Assembly: GCF_004366795.1 (NCBI RefSeq)
Contig: NZ_SORF01000003.1
Coordinates: 62,001-126,000 of the forward strand
From: Alicyclobacillus sacchari
GTDB lineage: Bacteria; Bacillota; Bacilli; Alicyclobacillales; Alicyclobacillaceae
DNA: 64,000 bases
Reading direction: 5' to 3'
Shown: in pieces, positions 52,620 to 60,954 of the stretch
Layout of the letters: every line of letters starts with the position of its first letter
How positions within the stretch are numbered: position 1 is the first letter of the stretch
Program-made: the position numbers and the translations under genes
Notes under the pieces: generated by a model
Databases searched by the model: none
What the model saw: the letters and a program-made list of their open reading frames with translations, nothing else
What the model was told of the DNA's origin: nothing

Positions 52620-53669
52620 CTATGACGGCCGCCGCCTATTCAAGGACTGCCCAATGGCAACCTGCGGAGTTGAGCCTCGTTCCTTCAGCATGGCTGCGAC
52701 ATGGAACCGCTTCGCGTCACTCGTATCGCCCCCCAGTCGAGCAACGAGCCGATCCGCAGCCTTCACGCCCATTTCGTATGCCGATTGAGACACTGTGGTG
52801 ATCCCCACAATGTCGGCCCAGTCTGGATCGTCAAAGCTGATGAAGCCCACATCATAGGGAATGCGATAGCCGAGATTTTGCATGACCAACGCCGCCTTAA
52901 GCAATATCACGGCATTACCTGTGAAGACAGCCTTGGCCATGACAGGCTTTTTGTTCATAAAGGCTGTCATGCATTCGATCAACGACTGGTCACCCTCGAC
53001 TTGGAAAACGGGGCTATGCTCCTCGATTCCATGCTCCGCAACAAAGGATCGAAATGCTTGAACGCGCTCGATGCGCGTACTGATGTCTGCGGTAGGCGCT
53101 GTCACATAGGCAATGCTGCGGTACCCTTGGCGCACGAGGTAGTTGAGAGCATCATATGTCGCCTGGGTATTGTCCATACCGACGAGATCGACATGCATTC
53201 CAGATACGTCGCGATCGAGCAGCACGACCTGGGTCTTCTCCTTTTGCAAGGCAAGTAACATGCTCTGGTTGTAACCTGTTGTATGCATGATGAGACCGTC
53301 TATCTGATGTGAGCGGAGCGTGCGAATATAGTTCTGTTCCTTAGCGGGATCGTTGTCAGAGTTACAGACAAGCAGACTATAGTTGTGTTTGTGGCAAACG
53401 TCCTCGGCTCCACGTAGAATAGCTGTCGTAAACGGATTGGCGATGTCGGCGACAATGATGCCAATCAGCCTGCTTCGCTTTGCCTTTAATCCTCTTGCCA
53501 TTTGGCTGGGCTCGTAATGCAACCCTTGTATGGCCTGCTCAATCTTGCGATAGGTTTCTTCGGCAATATATTCCGTTTGGTGACTCAAGAAGCGAGAAAC
53601 GGTTGTCTTGGAAACACCTGCTGCTTTCGCTACATCGGCGATGGTGGGTCGACGACGACTATCCCTCAT
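52620..53669 (-). CDS. LacI-family transcriptional regulator (KdgR-like)
   Basis: 349 residues. N-terminal LacI helix-turn-helix Thr-Ile-Ala-Asp-Val-Ala-Lys-Ala-Ala-Gly-Val-Ser-Lys-Thr-Thr-Val-Ser-Arg, hinge helix with Met-Ala-Arg-Gly-Leu, then a periplasmic-binding-protein-like effector domain (~65-335). The 'Gln-Thr-Glu-Tyr' wing and Ile-Ala-Asn-Pro-Phe motif suggest the KdgR/sugar-acid subgroup. ATG at 53669 follows GAGGTGA by seven bases. Sits upstream of the MFS gene in the same direction. Confidence 0.93.
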   Translation of the reverse strand: MRDSRRRPTIADVAKAAGVSKTTVSRFLSHQTEYIAEETYRKIEQAIQGLHYEPSQMARGLKAKRSRLIGIIVADIANPFTTAILRGAEDVCHKHNYSLLVCNSDNDPAKEQNYIRTLRSHQIDGLIMHTTGYNQSMLLALQKEKTQVVLLDRDVSGMHVDLVGMDNTQATYDALNYLVRQGYRSIAYVTAPTADISTRIERVQAFRSFVAEHGIEEHSPVFQVEGDQSLIECMTAFMNKKPVMAKAVFTGNAVILLKAALVMQNLGYRIPYDVGFISFDDPDWADIVGITTVSQSAYEMGVKAADRLVARLGGDTSDAKRFHVAAMLKERGSTPQVAIGQSLNRRRPS

Positions 53670-53744
53670 CCGGCAATCACCTCGGTATTCGTGTCGTTAC
53701 GCGGTCGCTGGCGAGCGATGCGCGTAGACAGTCTGCGGGCACCT

Positions 53745-53764
53745 GTATGAAATCGGTTTCATAC
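53745..53764. promoter_or_regulatory. LacI-type operator upstream of its regulator
   Basis: GTATGAAATCGGTTTCATAC, a near-perfect 20-bp palindrome about 75 bp before the regulator start. It shares TATG-N3-A-N-CGGTT-N-CATA with the site at 52565, supporting autoregulation and control of the MFS gene by the same protein. Confidence 0.7.
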
Positions 53765-53934
53765 CACCAATATAGGATGGCGGCGGCTGGGGTGTCAATC
53801 TCATCGAACCAGACAGAAAGCAGACATTGGCACGCCAATGGCATATAAGCTACAAGTTCTTTTCCAACAGATTCGGTACAGCACGAACACACACCGCTTC
53901 TCACGATGCAGTCTGAATGACCGCCCTTCTTGCG

Positions 53935-54819
53935 TCATGTGTATTGTTGAATTGGCAGACTGCGAAGGGGATTCTGTTGCAGCATATTGGTAAACTCCTT
54001 CAGTGCGCTGGTCATCAGCGTATCCTTGTGTCGAATGAAATACGTTTTGGAGGAACTATATTGAGCTGGTACGGCAAAAGAGCGTACTAAACCCTTCTCT
54101 TCATATTTTTGAATTGCAGACTGTGGTACAAAGGACGCCCCGAGGCCCGAGATGACGCCTTGGATAATGGCATCAAGATGATTGAATTCCAGATACCGTA
54201 TGGAACGAATACCTATTGATTTCAACCAAATCTCAAGCTGTTCCCGGTGCGGGCAACCTATTGTATTCATGAGAAAGGGTTGATTGCATACCGATTGAAC
54301 ATCCTCCTTCTCAGGTCTGCTTATCAGCACGAGTTGTTCTTCAAATACGAGCTCCTGCACGATGTTGGCGTCTTCGAAGCCTGATTTCACAAATGCCCCG
54401 TCGAGTTCGAAGTGGCGGACCTTGTGAGCCAACGCGTCTGAGTAATCCGTTGTGAGTGACAATTCCACATTGGGATAGACTTTATGGTACTTTGCAAGAA
54501 TCATTGGGAGATGTATCGCGGATAACGTGTGATGAGCTCCTAGTTTGAGCCGACCCGTGGGTTCCGAGGCGTCGTTCAGCACTTGATGTGCCTCATCGAG
54601 CAAACGCACGACTCGTTCCGCATAATCTAACAGCTTCTCACCTGCCGGAGTTAGCACCATACCTCGTTGTCGGTAAAACAACTGTGTATGTAACTCAGCT
54701 TCCAGTTGTTGCACTCTAGCTGTTACGTTCGATTGTACATAACCAAGGATTTGAGCCGCCTTTGTAATGCTACCCTCTCTTGCAACAATCCGAAAAATCC
54801 GCAGCTCATTACTCTCCAT
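53935..54819 (-). CDS. LysR-family transcriptional regulator
   Basis: 294 residues. N-terminal helix-turn-helix (Ile-Thr-Lys-Ala-Ala-Gln-Ile-Leu, Gln-Ser-Asn-Val-Thr-Ala-Arg-Val) and a C-terminal effector domain with His-His-Thr-Leu-Ser-Ala-Ile-His-Leu-Pro. The Gly-Cys-Pro-His-Arg-Glu segment resembles the YwbI/CzcR group. Divergent from the DHA2 exporter gene with a 125-bp AT-rich gap, the usual arrangement for a LysR regulator and its target. Confidence 0.92.
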   Translation of the reverse strand: MESNELRIFRIVAREGSITKAAQILGYVQSNVTARVQQLEAELHTQLFYRQRGMVLTPAGEKLLDYAERVVRLLDEAHQVLNDASEPTGRLKLGAHHTLSAIHLPMILAKYHKVYPNVELSLTTDYSDALAHKVRHFELDGAFVKSGFEDANIVQELVFEEQLVLISRPEKEDVQSVCNQPFLMNTIGCPHREQLEIWLKSIGIRSIRYLEFNHLDAIIQGVISGLGASFVPQSAIQKYEEKGLVRSFAVPAQYSSSKTYFIRHKDTLMTSALKEFTNMLQQNPLRSLPIQQYT

Positions 54820-54944
54820 TTTACAACCCCCAACACATCTATCGTAAAAACCGAATCAAAATATCACTTATATTCATTTTACATGATACTTTTCCTCATG
54901 TACATTCGTGCACAGACAAAGCCACAATATTGGAGGAGTTATGC

Positions 54945-56384
54945 GTGACTAAGGAAAATACACGCAAGTGGGCCATTTTGGCTGTCGTTACACTTGTTTC
55001 GTTTGTGACAAACGTGGACGCAACCATCGTCGTGATCGGCCTTCCCACATTGATACGCGATTTGAAAATGACGATTGCAACAGGTATGTGGACCATCACT
55101 TCATACCTGGTTACAAGCACGATATTTTTACTTCCCGCAGGCCGGTGGGCTGATGTAGTTGGAACAAAGCGAATTTTTGTTTGGGGATTTGCGCTTTTCA
55201 CGATGGCTACAATTTGTTGCGGCCTGTCTCATTCCAGTGCCACACTCATTGGTTTTCGACTCATTCAGGGAGCAGGTGCGGCATTAGCCTTGGCCACGGC
55301 CACACCCATCATCATCCGAACATTCCCACGCGAGCAACTCGGATTCGCACTTGGAATCAACTCGACCTCATGGGTGATTGGCTCCATCGTAGGTCCGGTA
55401 GCCGGAGGCGCTCTCATTAGTGGTTTCGGATGGCGTTCCATTTTCTTTGTTTCCGCCCCATTTGCGCTCATAGGATTGCTTGGGGGATGGCTCCTACGAA
55501 AAGAACCGACTGCACAAATACGATCCAAAACGGATTGGACGGGTACTTTCACGTTTGGATTGGGACTGACCTCACTGTTGATGGCGTTCTCTCAAGCGCC
55601 GGTTTGGGGTTGGACATCCATGAGCGTTCTAGGACTCTTCGGAATCACCGGATTGTGTTGGATAGCATTTGTCATCGTGGAATCCAAGGTCCAGGATCCA
55701 CTTTTCAACCTCAAGTTATTTTCTTACAGACATTACACGACGGGACTAGGAATGACTCTGTGCTATTGCATCGGGTATTTTTCCATAAGCACGTTACTCG
55801 CATTATACCTACAAGGCGCACAACACCTAAGCCCGTTCCGGTCGGGGCTACTACTTCTGCCATTGTCAGCCCCTCAACTGTTGATGGGCCCGTTTGGCGG
55901 CAAATTAGCTGACCGTCTCGGCCCTGTAAGGTTGCTACTCGTCGGAATAACCGTGATTGCGTTCGCTGTATTACTCCTCGGAAACATCGGAGAGCGAACA
56001 TCTATTCCATACATTACTATCCCATTGTTCATCATTTCCGTGGCGAACGGTTTGGCGTGGCCATCACTAGCGAAAGCAGTCCTCTCCGCTGCGCCCCAGG
56101 AACAAGCAGGATTGGCATCAGGAATGTTCTACACGGTTTACAATATTGGTCGGGCTGTGAGTCAATCACTTGCACTCATGATGGTTGAGCTTAGCGTAAC
56201 ACCTCGCATCGCATCTCAAATGTTCATTGGGATGGGGATGCAGACCATAACCACGAAGAGTGCCTTCGTGCATGTGACGGACACGGGGTTTCGAATGTAC
56301 ACTTTATTCTTCGTGGTCGCCTTACTACTCGGATTCTTTTTGCTGCGTCCGCAAAGGCTCAAAACGATATTACGGAACCAATAA
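54945..56384 (+). CDS. DHA2-family MFS drug exporter
   Basis: About 479 residues with fourteen predicted helices, the DHA2 (QacA/EmrB) layout. Asn-Val-Asp-Ala-Thr-Ile-Val lies in helix 1, Gly-Arg-Trp-Ala-Asp-Val-Val-Gly-Thr-Lys-Arg in loop 2-3, and Gln-Gly-Ala-Gly-Ala-Ala in helix 4. The GTG at 54945 follows GGAGGAG by six bases. Probably controlled by the divergent LysR protein. The AT content is higher than in neighbours, so this pair may have been acquired. Confidence 0.88.
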   Translation: MTKENTRKWAILAVVTLVSFVTNVDATIVVIGLPTLIRDLKMTIATGMWTITSYLVTSTIFLLPAGRWADVVGTKRIFVWGFALFTMATICCGLSHSSATLIGFRLIQGAGAALALATATPIIIRTFPREQLGFALGINSTSWVIGSIVGPVAGGALISGFGWRSIFFVSAPFALIGLLGGWLLRKEPTAQIRSKTDWTGTFTFGLGLTSLLMAFSQAPVWGWTSMSVLGLFGITGLCWIAFVIVESKVQDPLFNLKLFSYRHYTTGLGMTLCYCIGYFSISTLLALYLQGAQHLSPFRSGLLLLPLSAPQLLMGPFGGKLADRLGPVRLLLVGITVIAFAVLLLGNIGERTSIPYITIPLFIISVANGLAWPSLAKAVLSAAPQEQAGLASGMFYTVYNIGRAVSQSLALMMVELSVTPRIASQMFIGMGMQTITTKSAFVHVTDTGFRMYTLFFVVALLLGFFLLRPQRLKTILRNQ

Positions 56385-56432
56385 CATGAAACACACCTGT
56401 TCCCAGCATCCCCCTCAGCTTAAAGATGCAGA

Positions 56433-56462
56433 AAAACGCAGCGCTCTGATATGCTGCGTTTT
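56433..56462. terminator. Bidirectional terminator after the DHA2 exporter
   Basis: AAAACGCAGC (56433-56442) pairs with GCTGCGTTTT (56453-56462), giving U-runs on both strands. Confidence 0.85.
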
Positions 56463-56741
56463 CGATGTTTATGCAGTTTGAAAGGAGCGGTTTATTGCGC
56501 ATTCGCTACCGTTACCTCAGAATGAGAACCGCAGAAAGCCCTCCGCCGGAACGCATCGTGCCATACGCTGCATGTCGGAGACCAGGGGCATCAATCGCTT
56601 TTCCACCACACCAGTAAACCATACAAGCAAAACACACGGTCCGGTCACCCATTGCGCTTGACGCAGACAAGCGCTAAGTTGGAAACTGGCGCCCATGCGA
56701 CAAAACGGGGTGCCTATCCTGCAGGTGGGGAGCCCACACGT
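56463..56741. other. Intergenic region before the next MFS gene
   Basis: About 280 bp. An AAAGGAG site at 56481 precedes a 40-codon frame from TTG 56495 to 56617, but the encoded peptide is Pro/Arg-rich and unrecognised, so I do not call it a gene. No strong promoter was seen. Confidence 0.4.
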
Positions 56742-57995
56742 ATGAATCGATCGCGCAACCTGACCCACACACAGCCTCTTCCCAAAGAGTCGTATGCGTT
56801 TATCCTCGCAAGTCTGGTCAATTCGATTGGCAGTGCCCTCATCTGGCCGCTCACGACCATTTACGTGCACAATGTTCTGCACCGCAATTACGCAGATGCC
56901 GGGATCGCATTATTCTTTCAATCACTTGCCACCATCGTCGGCCAGGTGATGGGCGGGGCACTTTATGCCCGTCTTGGCCCACGCAAGCTCATCATCGGTT
57001 CGCTCGTCCTGACTGGCTGTGCGCAGTGGAGTCTCATCTTCGCCCGCACATGGCCGACATATGTTTGCGCCATGACCGTCAACGCCTTTCTCATTGCGAT
57101 CACGATGCCCGCAGTCAGCGGCTTTGTTGGACAAAGATGGCGGGCCGTGAGCACACGACTTTTCAACGTGATGTACGTCAGCAACAACGTAGGTGTAGCC
57201 ATCGGCACCACGCTTGCAGGAATCCTGGCGTCCATCTCGTTTTCGTTTACGTTTCTCATCAACGGCATCTCCACGTTGATCTTTGCAGGCTTCCTCACCA
57301 TATTTATGCGCCGGTTCTCGACCGACGAGTTGGAGGACTGGCAGGCAGGATTCGGCACTGCACGACAGGAAAGCCCCAAGCTCCTGCTCACCCGGTACCA
57401 GTTGTACGCATTTGTCGGCATCGGCTACATGCTCTTGAACCTGGCGACCTCGGCCTGGAACTCCGGTGTCGCGCCGTATCTGAATCAGGCTGGGCAGCCA
57501 CCTGCTTCATACAGCCTGCTATGGACCGTGAACGGCATCGTCATTCTCGTAGGGCAACCGATGACCGCCTTCATCAACCGGCGGCTGACACCATCCCTCC
57601 CGTCGCGGCTGACTGCAAGCGCTGTACTCTATGGCTGTGCCTATGCGATCATGTGGACGACCCACGCGACCTATGCGTTCCTCATCGTGGGTATGGTGGT
57701 TGCCACGCTCGGCGAAATGCTCATCGCCCCCACCGTTCCGGCGCTGATTACCGCGACTGCTCGCCAGCATGCCGCTTTTTATCTCGGCGTGTCCGGCGGT
57801 ATCGCCAGCGTCGGCCGCCTCATTGGCCCCGTCTTGTTTGGCACGTTGTTCGATCACGCCGGCCTTCCTCCGATTCTCTGGGTGGCCATTGGCGCATGTG
57901 CTGGTGCCGTCATGGCCTTCATCGTGCAGCAACGGTTAGCACAAGAGGCGCCCCATGCGTCGTACGAGCGTACGGATGAGATGAGCGGATTGTAG
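56742..57995 (+). CDS. MFS transporter (multidrug-type)
   Basis: About 417 residues with twelve helices. Loop 2-3 reads Gly-Gly-Ala-Leu-Tyr-Ala-Arg-Leu-Gly-Pro-Arg-Lys; Ser-Asn-Asn-Val-Gly-Val-Ala-Ile-Gly lies in helix 5. Resembles DHA1 drug transporters. The ATG at 56742 is preceded by GGTGGGGAG at a rather long distance; the frame extends to 56652. Converges on the M29-like gene with 56 bp between stops. Confidence 0.83.
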   Translation: MNRSRNLTHTQPLPKESYAFILASLVNSIGSALIWPLTTIYVHNVLHRNYADAGIALFFQSLATIVGQVMGGALYARLGPRKLIIGSLVLTGCAQWSLIFARTWPTYVCAMTVNAFLIAITMPAVSGFVGQRWRAVSTRLFNVMYVSNNVGVAIGTTLAGILASISFSFTFLINGISTLIFAGFLTIFMRRFSTDELEDWQAGFGTARQESPKLLLTRYQLYAFVGIGYMLLNLATSAWNSGVAPYLNQAGQPPASYSLLWTVNGIVILVGQPMTAFINRRLTPSLPSRLTASAVLYGCAYAIMWTTHATYAFLIVGMVVATLGEMLIAPTVPALITATARQHAAFYLGVSGGIASVGRLIGPVLFGTLFDHAGLPPILWVAIGACAGAVMAFIVQQRLAQEAPHASYERTDEMSGL

Positions 57996-58051
57996 AATGA
58001 CGCGTTCCTCGCGGCGCTTTTCGCAACAGAGCACATCCCTCTCCGCCATGG

Positions 58052-59005
58052 CTACACGAGCAGTTGTCCGTCCTGCATCACGATTTCATCGTCTAGATAC
58101 AGCGTCGGCGCCAGCATCACGACATCCAGGTGCACCCCTGCTTCAACCGTGCCGCCAAACGTCGCATTGCTGCCAAACGCCACATGCACCGTCCCAAGCG
58201 CCTTTTCATCCTCCAGAATGACGCCCGTCAGCCTGGCCTTATCGTTCGTGCCAATGCCAAGCTCCGCGACGTTCCGTGCGGCGGGCGTATCTCCAAGCAT
58301 CATCAGCCACTCGTCCGCGCGCTCACCCTCCGCGGCGACAAGCAATCCTTCGCGCACCGTGAGCCGCACCGGACTCTTAAGAAGGCCAATTCCCGCCAGC
58401 GATCCGTCCACCACCAGCTCCCCTGTTGCCGTTCCTTCCACCGGTGCGAGATACGCCTCGCCTGACGGCGCATTGCCTGCTTCTCCCGGATGACGATAGA
58501 CACCCGTGCTCGCGATCCCCTGCCTGCCCGCCAGGGAGCAGGTGAACACGGCGCCATCCTTTTCAATGCGTGCAACCCGCGCCCGCGTCAGCCGATCCGC
58601 CACCTTGTGCGTCAATGCCGCCACAGCCGAAAAGTCCGCCGACATCGGTCCATGCTCAAACATATCCTCCGTCACACCGGGCATCGTCGCCACGCGCGCC
58701 CCTGCTTCCGATGCCCGCTTGCGCGCCTGCGTATGCGTGAGCGATCGCAATGTTGGGCAGACCACGACATCAGCCGCGGCCATCGCTGCCGCAACGACCG
58801 CCGGCGGCTCTGCCCCGTTCTTCTCCCGCGGCTCCATCTCCATGATGATCGATTCCGCACCGATGTCCCGACCAGCCTGGCACAGGCTGCGGCAAATGGC
58901 ATCCCGTGTCCCATCTGAGACAATCAACAATGTTTCGCCCGCCTGCAATCCCATCGCGTGCAACAGCATGTTACGAGCTGAATCCAAGAGTGCCATCGCG
59001 CTCAT
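58052..59005 (-). CDS. M29-like aminopeptidase family protein
   Basis: About 317 residues, shorter than the 410-residue M29 enzymes and closer to the COG2309 group that also includes aromatic-ring dioxygenase relatives. C-terminal motifs Glu-Leu-Gly-Ile-Gly-Thr-Asn, Glu-Asp-Glu-Lys-Ala-Leu-Gly-Thr-Val-His-Val-Ala-Phe-Gly and Gly-Val-His-Leu-Asp-Val-Val hold the likely metal ligands. Substrate unknown. The ATG at 59005 is close to AAAGG; ATG 58996 is an alternative. A terminator-like hairpin lies directly before the start. Confidence 0.8.
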   Translation of the reverse strand: MSAMALLDSARNMLLHAMGLQAGETLLIVSDGTRDAICRSLCQAGRDIGAESIIMEMEPREKNGAEPPAVVAAAMAAADVVVCPTLRSLTHTQARKRASEAGARVATMPGVTEDMFEHGPMSADFSAVAALTHKVADRLTRARVARIEKDGAVFTCSLAGRQGIASTGVYRHPGEAGNAPSGEAYLAPVEGTATGELVVDGSLAGIGLLKSPVRLTVREGLLVAAEGERADEWLMMLGDTPAARNVAELGIGTNDKARLTGVILEDEKALGTVHVAFGSNATFGGTVEAGVHLDVVMLAPTLYLDDEIVMQDGQLLV

Positions 59006-59022
59006 CTTTCCTTTCAAAAAGC

Positions 59023-59044
59023 CCCACCCGTCACCGGATGGGGT
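59023..59044 (-). terminator. Intrinsic terminator or attenuator before the M29-like gene
   Basis: On minus, CCCCATCCG-gtga-CGGGTGGGG followed by CTTTTT, only 18 bases before the start at 59005. It may simply end the upstream gene, or it may attenuate transcription into the peptidase gene; its U-run nearly touches the ribosome site. Confidence 0.75.
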
Positions 59045-59073
59045 CATCATCGCTAGCCTTTTCACATCAGGAT

Positions 59074-59532
59074 TCAATTGATGGTAATTGAAATGGAGAT
59101 ATTTCCTTTGCCACCCTTATGCCTTGGTTCACCGAGCACGTATTTGACTTGATCGGAAGCAGCCATGTAAATCCACAGAATGAACAGAATGATTTCACCG
59201 ACATACGGCAACAGCATGAACCATAGCCAATGGCCACTTTTCCCGAAGGCATTGAGGAATTTGACATACCAGATGATTGCGAAAACAACATTGGCAATTG
59301 GGATTAACAGAAACAATAGATTCCACGCCGATTTTCGTATCGTCCACATGTACGGAATCGCGCCTAACACGGGAATCCAGGCAAACCACCGTAAAGCCGT
59401 CCCAGCCTTACCGTACAACACAAAACATGTCGCGCTGTGGATGAGATAGGAGGCGATCATATAAAAAACAAAAACCGCAACCATCACGAACAACCAACCC
59501 TCCCGACCCAGAACCATGTATTTTCTATGCAT
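59074..59532 (-). CDS. Small membrane protein (DUF5684-like)
   Basis: Up to 152 residues with four hydrophobic segments, including Trp-Ile-Pro-Val-Leu-Gly-Ala-Ile-Pro and Leu-Leu-Ile-Pro-Ile-Ala-Asn-Val-Val-Phe-Ala-Ile-Ile, a pattern of DUF5684 proteins. The C-terminus has a signal-peptidase-like tail with Lys/Gly residues. The start is doubtful: ATG 59532 lies two bases after a TATAAT, so translation more likely begins at ATG 59517 or at GTG/ATG 59487/59484, after GGGAGGG. Confidence 0.65.
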   Translation of the reverse strand: MHRKYMVLGREGWLFVMVAVFVFYMIASYLIHSATCFVLYGKAGTALRWFAWIPVLGAIPYMWTIRKSAWNLLFLLIPIANVVFAIIWYVKFLNAFGKSGHWLWFMLLPYVGEIILFILWIYMAASDQVKYVLGEPRHKGGKGNISISITIN

Positions 59533-59864
59533 TATACTCAGAGTATACCATAATATGTTCGGGCCAGGGCATGATTGGATATTGATACAGCGTCAAGACC
59601 GTCAAGTCGGCACGGATGACCATTCCTCTCTATCTGTCTGATCAAGCTGTGTTCGAACCGCTGTCTGCGCTGACACTTCCCACCCGTGATCTCAAGGACA
59701 ACGTTCCCCTGCAGATTGGGCTGGATTACACCATCATACACTGTAACTAGGGCATCGCTAGAAAGCAACTGTTTACCGTTCCATGGCGACTACGTTGCTA
59801 CACACCGACAAAAAGCCCGCTCATTTCGAGCGGGCTCGTATATCACATTCTGCTCTTGATTGTA
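59533..59864. other. Intergenic region with terminator
   Basis: About 330 bp. It contains AGCCCGCT (59814-59821)/AGCGGGCT (59829-59836), followed on minus by TTTTTG: the intrinsic terminator of the gene ending at 59865. A 76-codon minus-strand frame (59538-59768) has no ribosome site and no recognisable sequence. Confidence 0.7.
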
Positions 59865-60620
59865 TCAACCTGCTGAATTGGTTGTGCCGTTTGACGCATC
59901 CGTCGCATTGGAAGAAGTGTTCCCTGTCGTATTGCTCGTCGTCACCGTCACGCCACCCGTGCTGTTCGTCGTTGTATTGCTTGTGGTGTTGGTGCTGTTG
60001 CTCGTAGGCGTGGTGTCGTTGCTCGTGCCATTCGACGTGCTTACCGTCACACCGCCAGTCGCATTCGTACTGCTCGATGCCTGAACGGCAGCTTCAGCCT
60101 TGCTCCAGTTGGCTTGTAGTTGTGCGAGTGCTTGTTGCACCTGTGCTTCATAGGTTGTAATCGCGGCCGTGATGGCTGCTTGATTGCCTTTCGCCTTGGC
60201 AATGGCACGCTCAAGCTGTCCATGCGCCTGTGCAATCTTCACATTCGTCTCCGCAGTTAGCCGATTTGCCGTCTGCATCAGGACCAAGGGTTGTTTATCA
60301 TCATCACCCTTTTTCTGCTGATCCTTTGCATCGCGCTTGTCGTCCTTGTCTTGCCACTTACCGTGTCCACGCACGTCATCTCCACTCGTATTCGCGGTTG
60401 CACCTTCACTGGTAGATGTGCTCGCAGTGGAAGTGCCCAACGCGGCATTTGACGTGGAATTCGCGTTGATGTCCGTGGACAGCGTCCACCCTTGTCCATG
60501 TCCAGGATGGGCAGGATGCACGTTACCCCGCGTCGCGGCATACGCGACCGATGTAGCAGAAGCAATGACAATCACTGCGGCTCCGATAGACATCATAGAT
60601 TTCTTTGTCATGCGGCCCAT
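59865..60620 (-). CDS. Secreted low-complexity protein under c-di-GMP riboswitch control
   Basis: 251 residues. Signal peptide (1-29, Ala-Tyr-Ala-Ala), a Ser/Thr/Asn-rich stretch (~45-80), a Lys/Asp-rich charged stretch (~82-110), a helical core (~112-180: Gln-Thr-Ala-Asn-Arg-Leu-Thr-Ala-Glu, Gln-Ala-His-Gly-Gln-Leu-Glu), and a C-terminal Asn/Thr/Ser/Gly tail with two Gly-Gly-Val-Thr-Val segments. It looks like a surface or matrix protein (weak resemblance to DUF5667). GGAGG lies eight bases before the ATG. A cyclic-di-GMP-I riboswitch sits in its leader. Confidence 0.75.
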   Translation of the reverse strand: MGRMTKKSMMSIGAAVIVIASATSVAYAATRGNVHPAHPGHGQGWTLSTDINANSTSNAALGTSTASTSTSEGATANTSGDDVRGHGKWQDKDDKRDAKDQQKKGDDDKQPLVLMQTANRLTAETNVKIAQAHGQLERAIAKAKGNQAAITAAITTYEAQVQQALAQLQANWSKAEAAVQASSSTNATGGVTVSTSNGTSNDTTPTSNSTNTTSNTTTNSTGGVTVTTSNTTGNTSSNATDASNGTTNSAG

Positions 60621-60669
60621 GTCTGAAATCCTCCCGAATAAGTCGATTGGCGGTCATTGGGCCCAAGCG

Positions 60670-60753
60670 GGCAACTGGCTGACATCATCCATAGGGATGA
60701 AGCCCCTGTAGCTTTGCGTCCCATACTTTCGCATGGTTTGCTTTTGACCTGCC
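60670..60753 (-). ncRNA. Cyclic-di-GMP-I (GEMM-I) riboswitch
   Basis: On the minus strand the leader contains AAGCAAACC, a P2 stem CCAT-gcGAAAgt-ATGG capped by the GAAA tetraloop, then GGGACGCAAAGC, a second stem built on GGGG/CCC, and the closing GCCAGTTGCC. All are hallmark elements of the GEMM-I aptamer, including the tetraloop that docks into P3. The P1 stem is GGCAG (60753-60749) with TTGCC. About 50 bases separate it from the ATG at 60620, where GGGAGG could be masked by the expression platform. Whether c-di-GMP turns the gene on or off cannot be told. Confidence 0.92.
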
Positions 60754-60954
60754 TAGTAGACTATTCGAAGACTAGTAGAGATATGTGGCCGTGCTGCCTA
60801 ACTAAACCGCCTTCCCGAAAACTACGCTGAAGACCAGTCTAAGCGCCACGAAGGAGCAAGACCACCGGATTTGTTTGAAAAAAGCGGCCATTCCTCGATG
60901 GCCTTTGCTCCTGTAAGCGGGTTACATGCCGGTCAGGAAAGTGTTCACTTGCCA
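60754..60954. other. Upstream leader region and terminator of the glycosyltransferase
   Basis: Holds GGCCAT (60885-60890)/ATGGCC (60897-60902), followed on minus by GCTTTTTTC: the terminator of the glycosyltransferase ending at 60955. The riboswitch promoter must lie between about 60760 and 60870. A CTACTAGTC...GAC(T)AGTAG-like repeat around 60752-60778 is also visible. Confidence 0.6.

Noticed and set aside
56495-56617. 40-codon frame with AAGGAG upstream
   Set aside because: TTG start, Pro/Arg-rich and unrecognised product; not enough to call a gene.
59538-59768. 76-codon minus-strand frame
   Set aside because: No ribosome site, no recognisable motif and it ends inside the putative promoter of the next gene.
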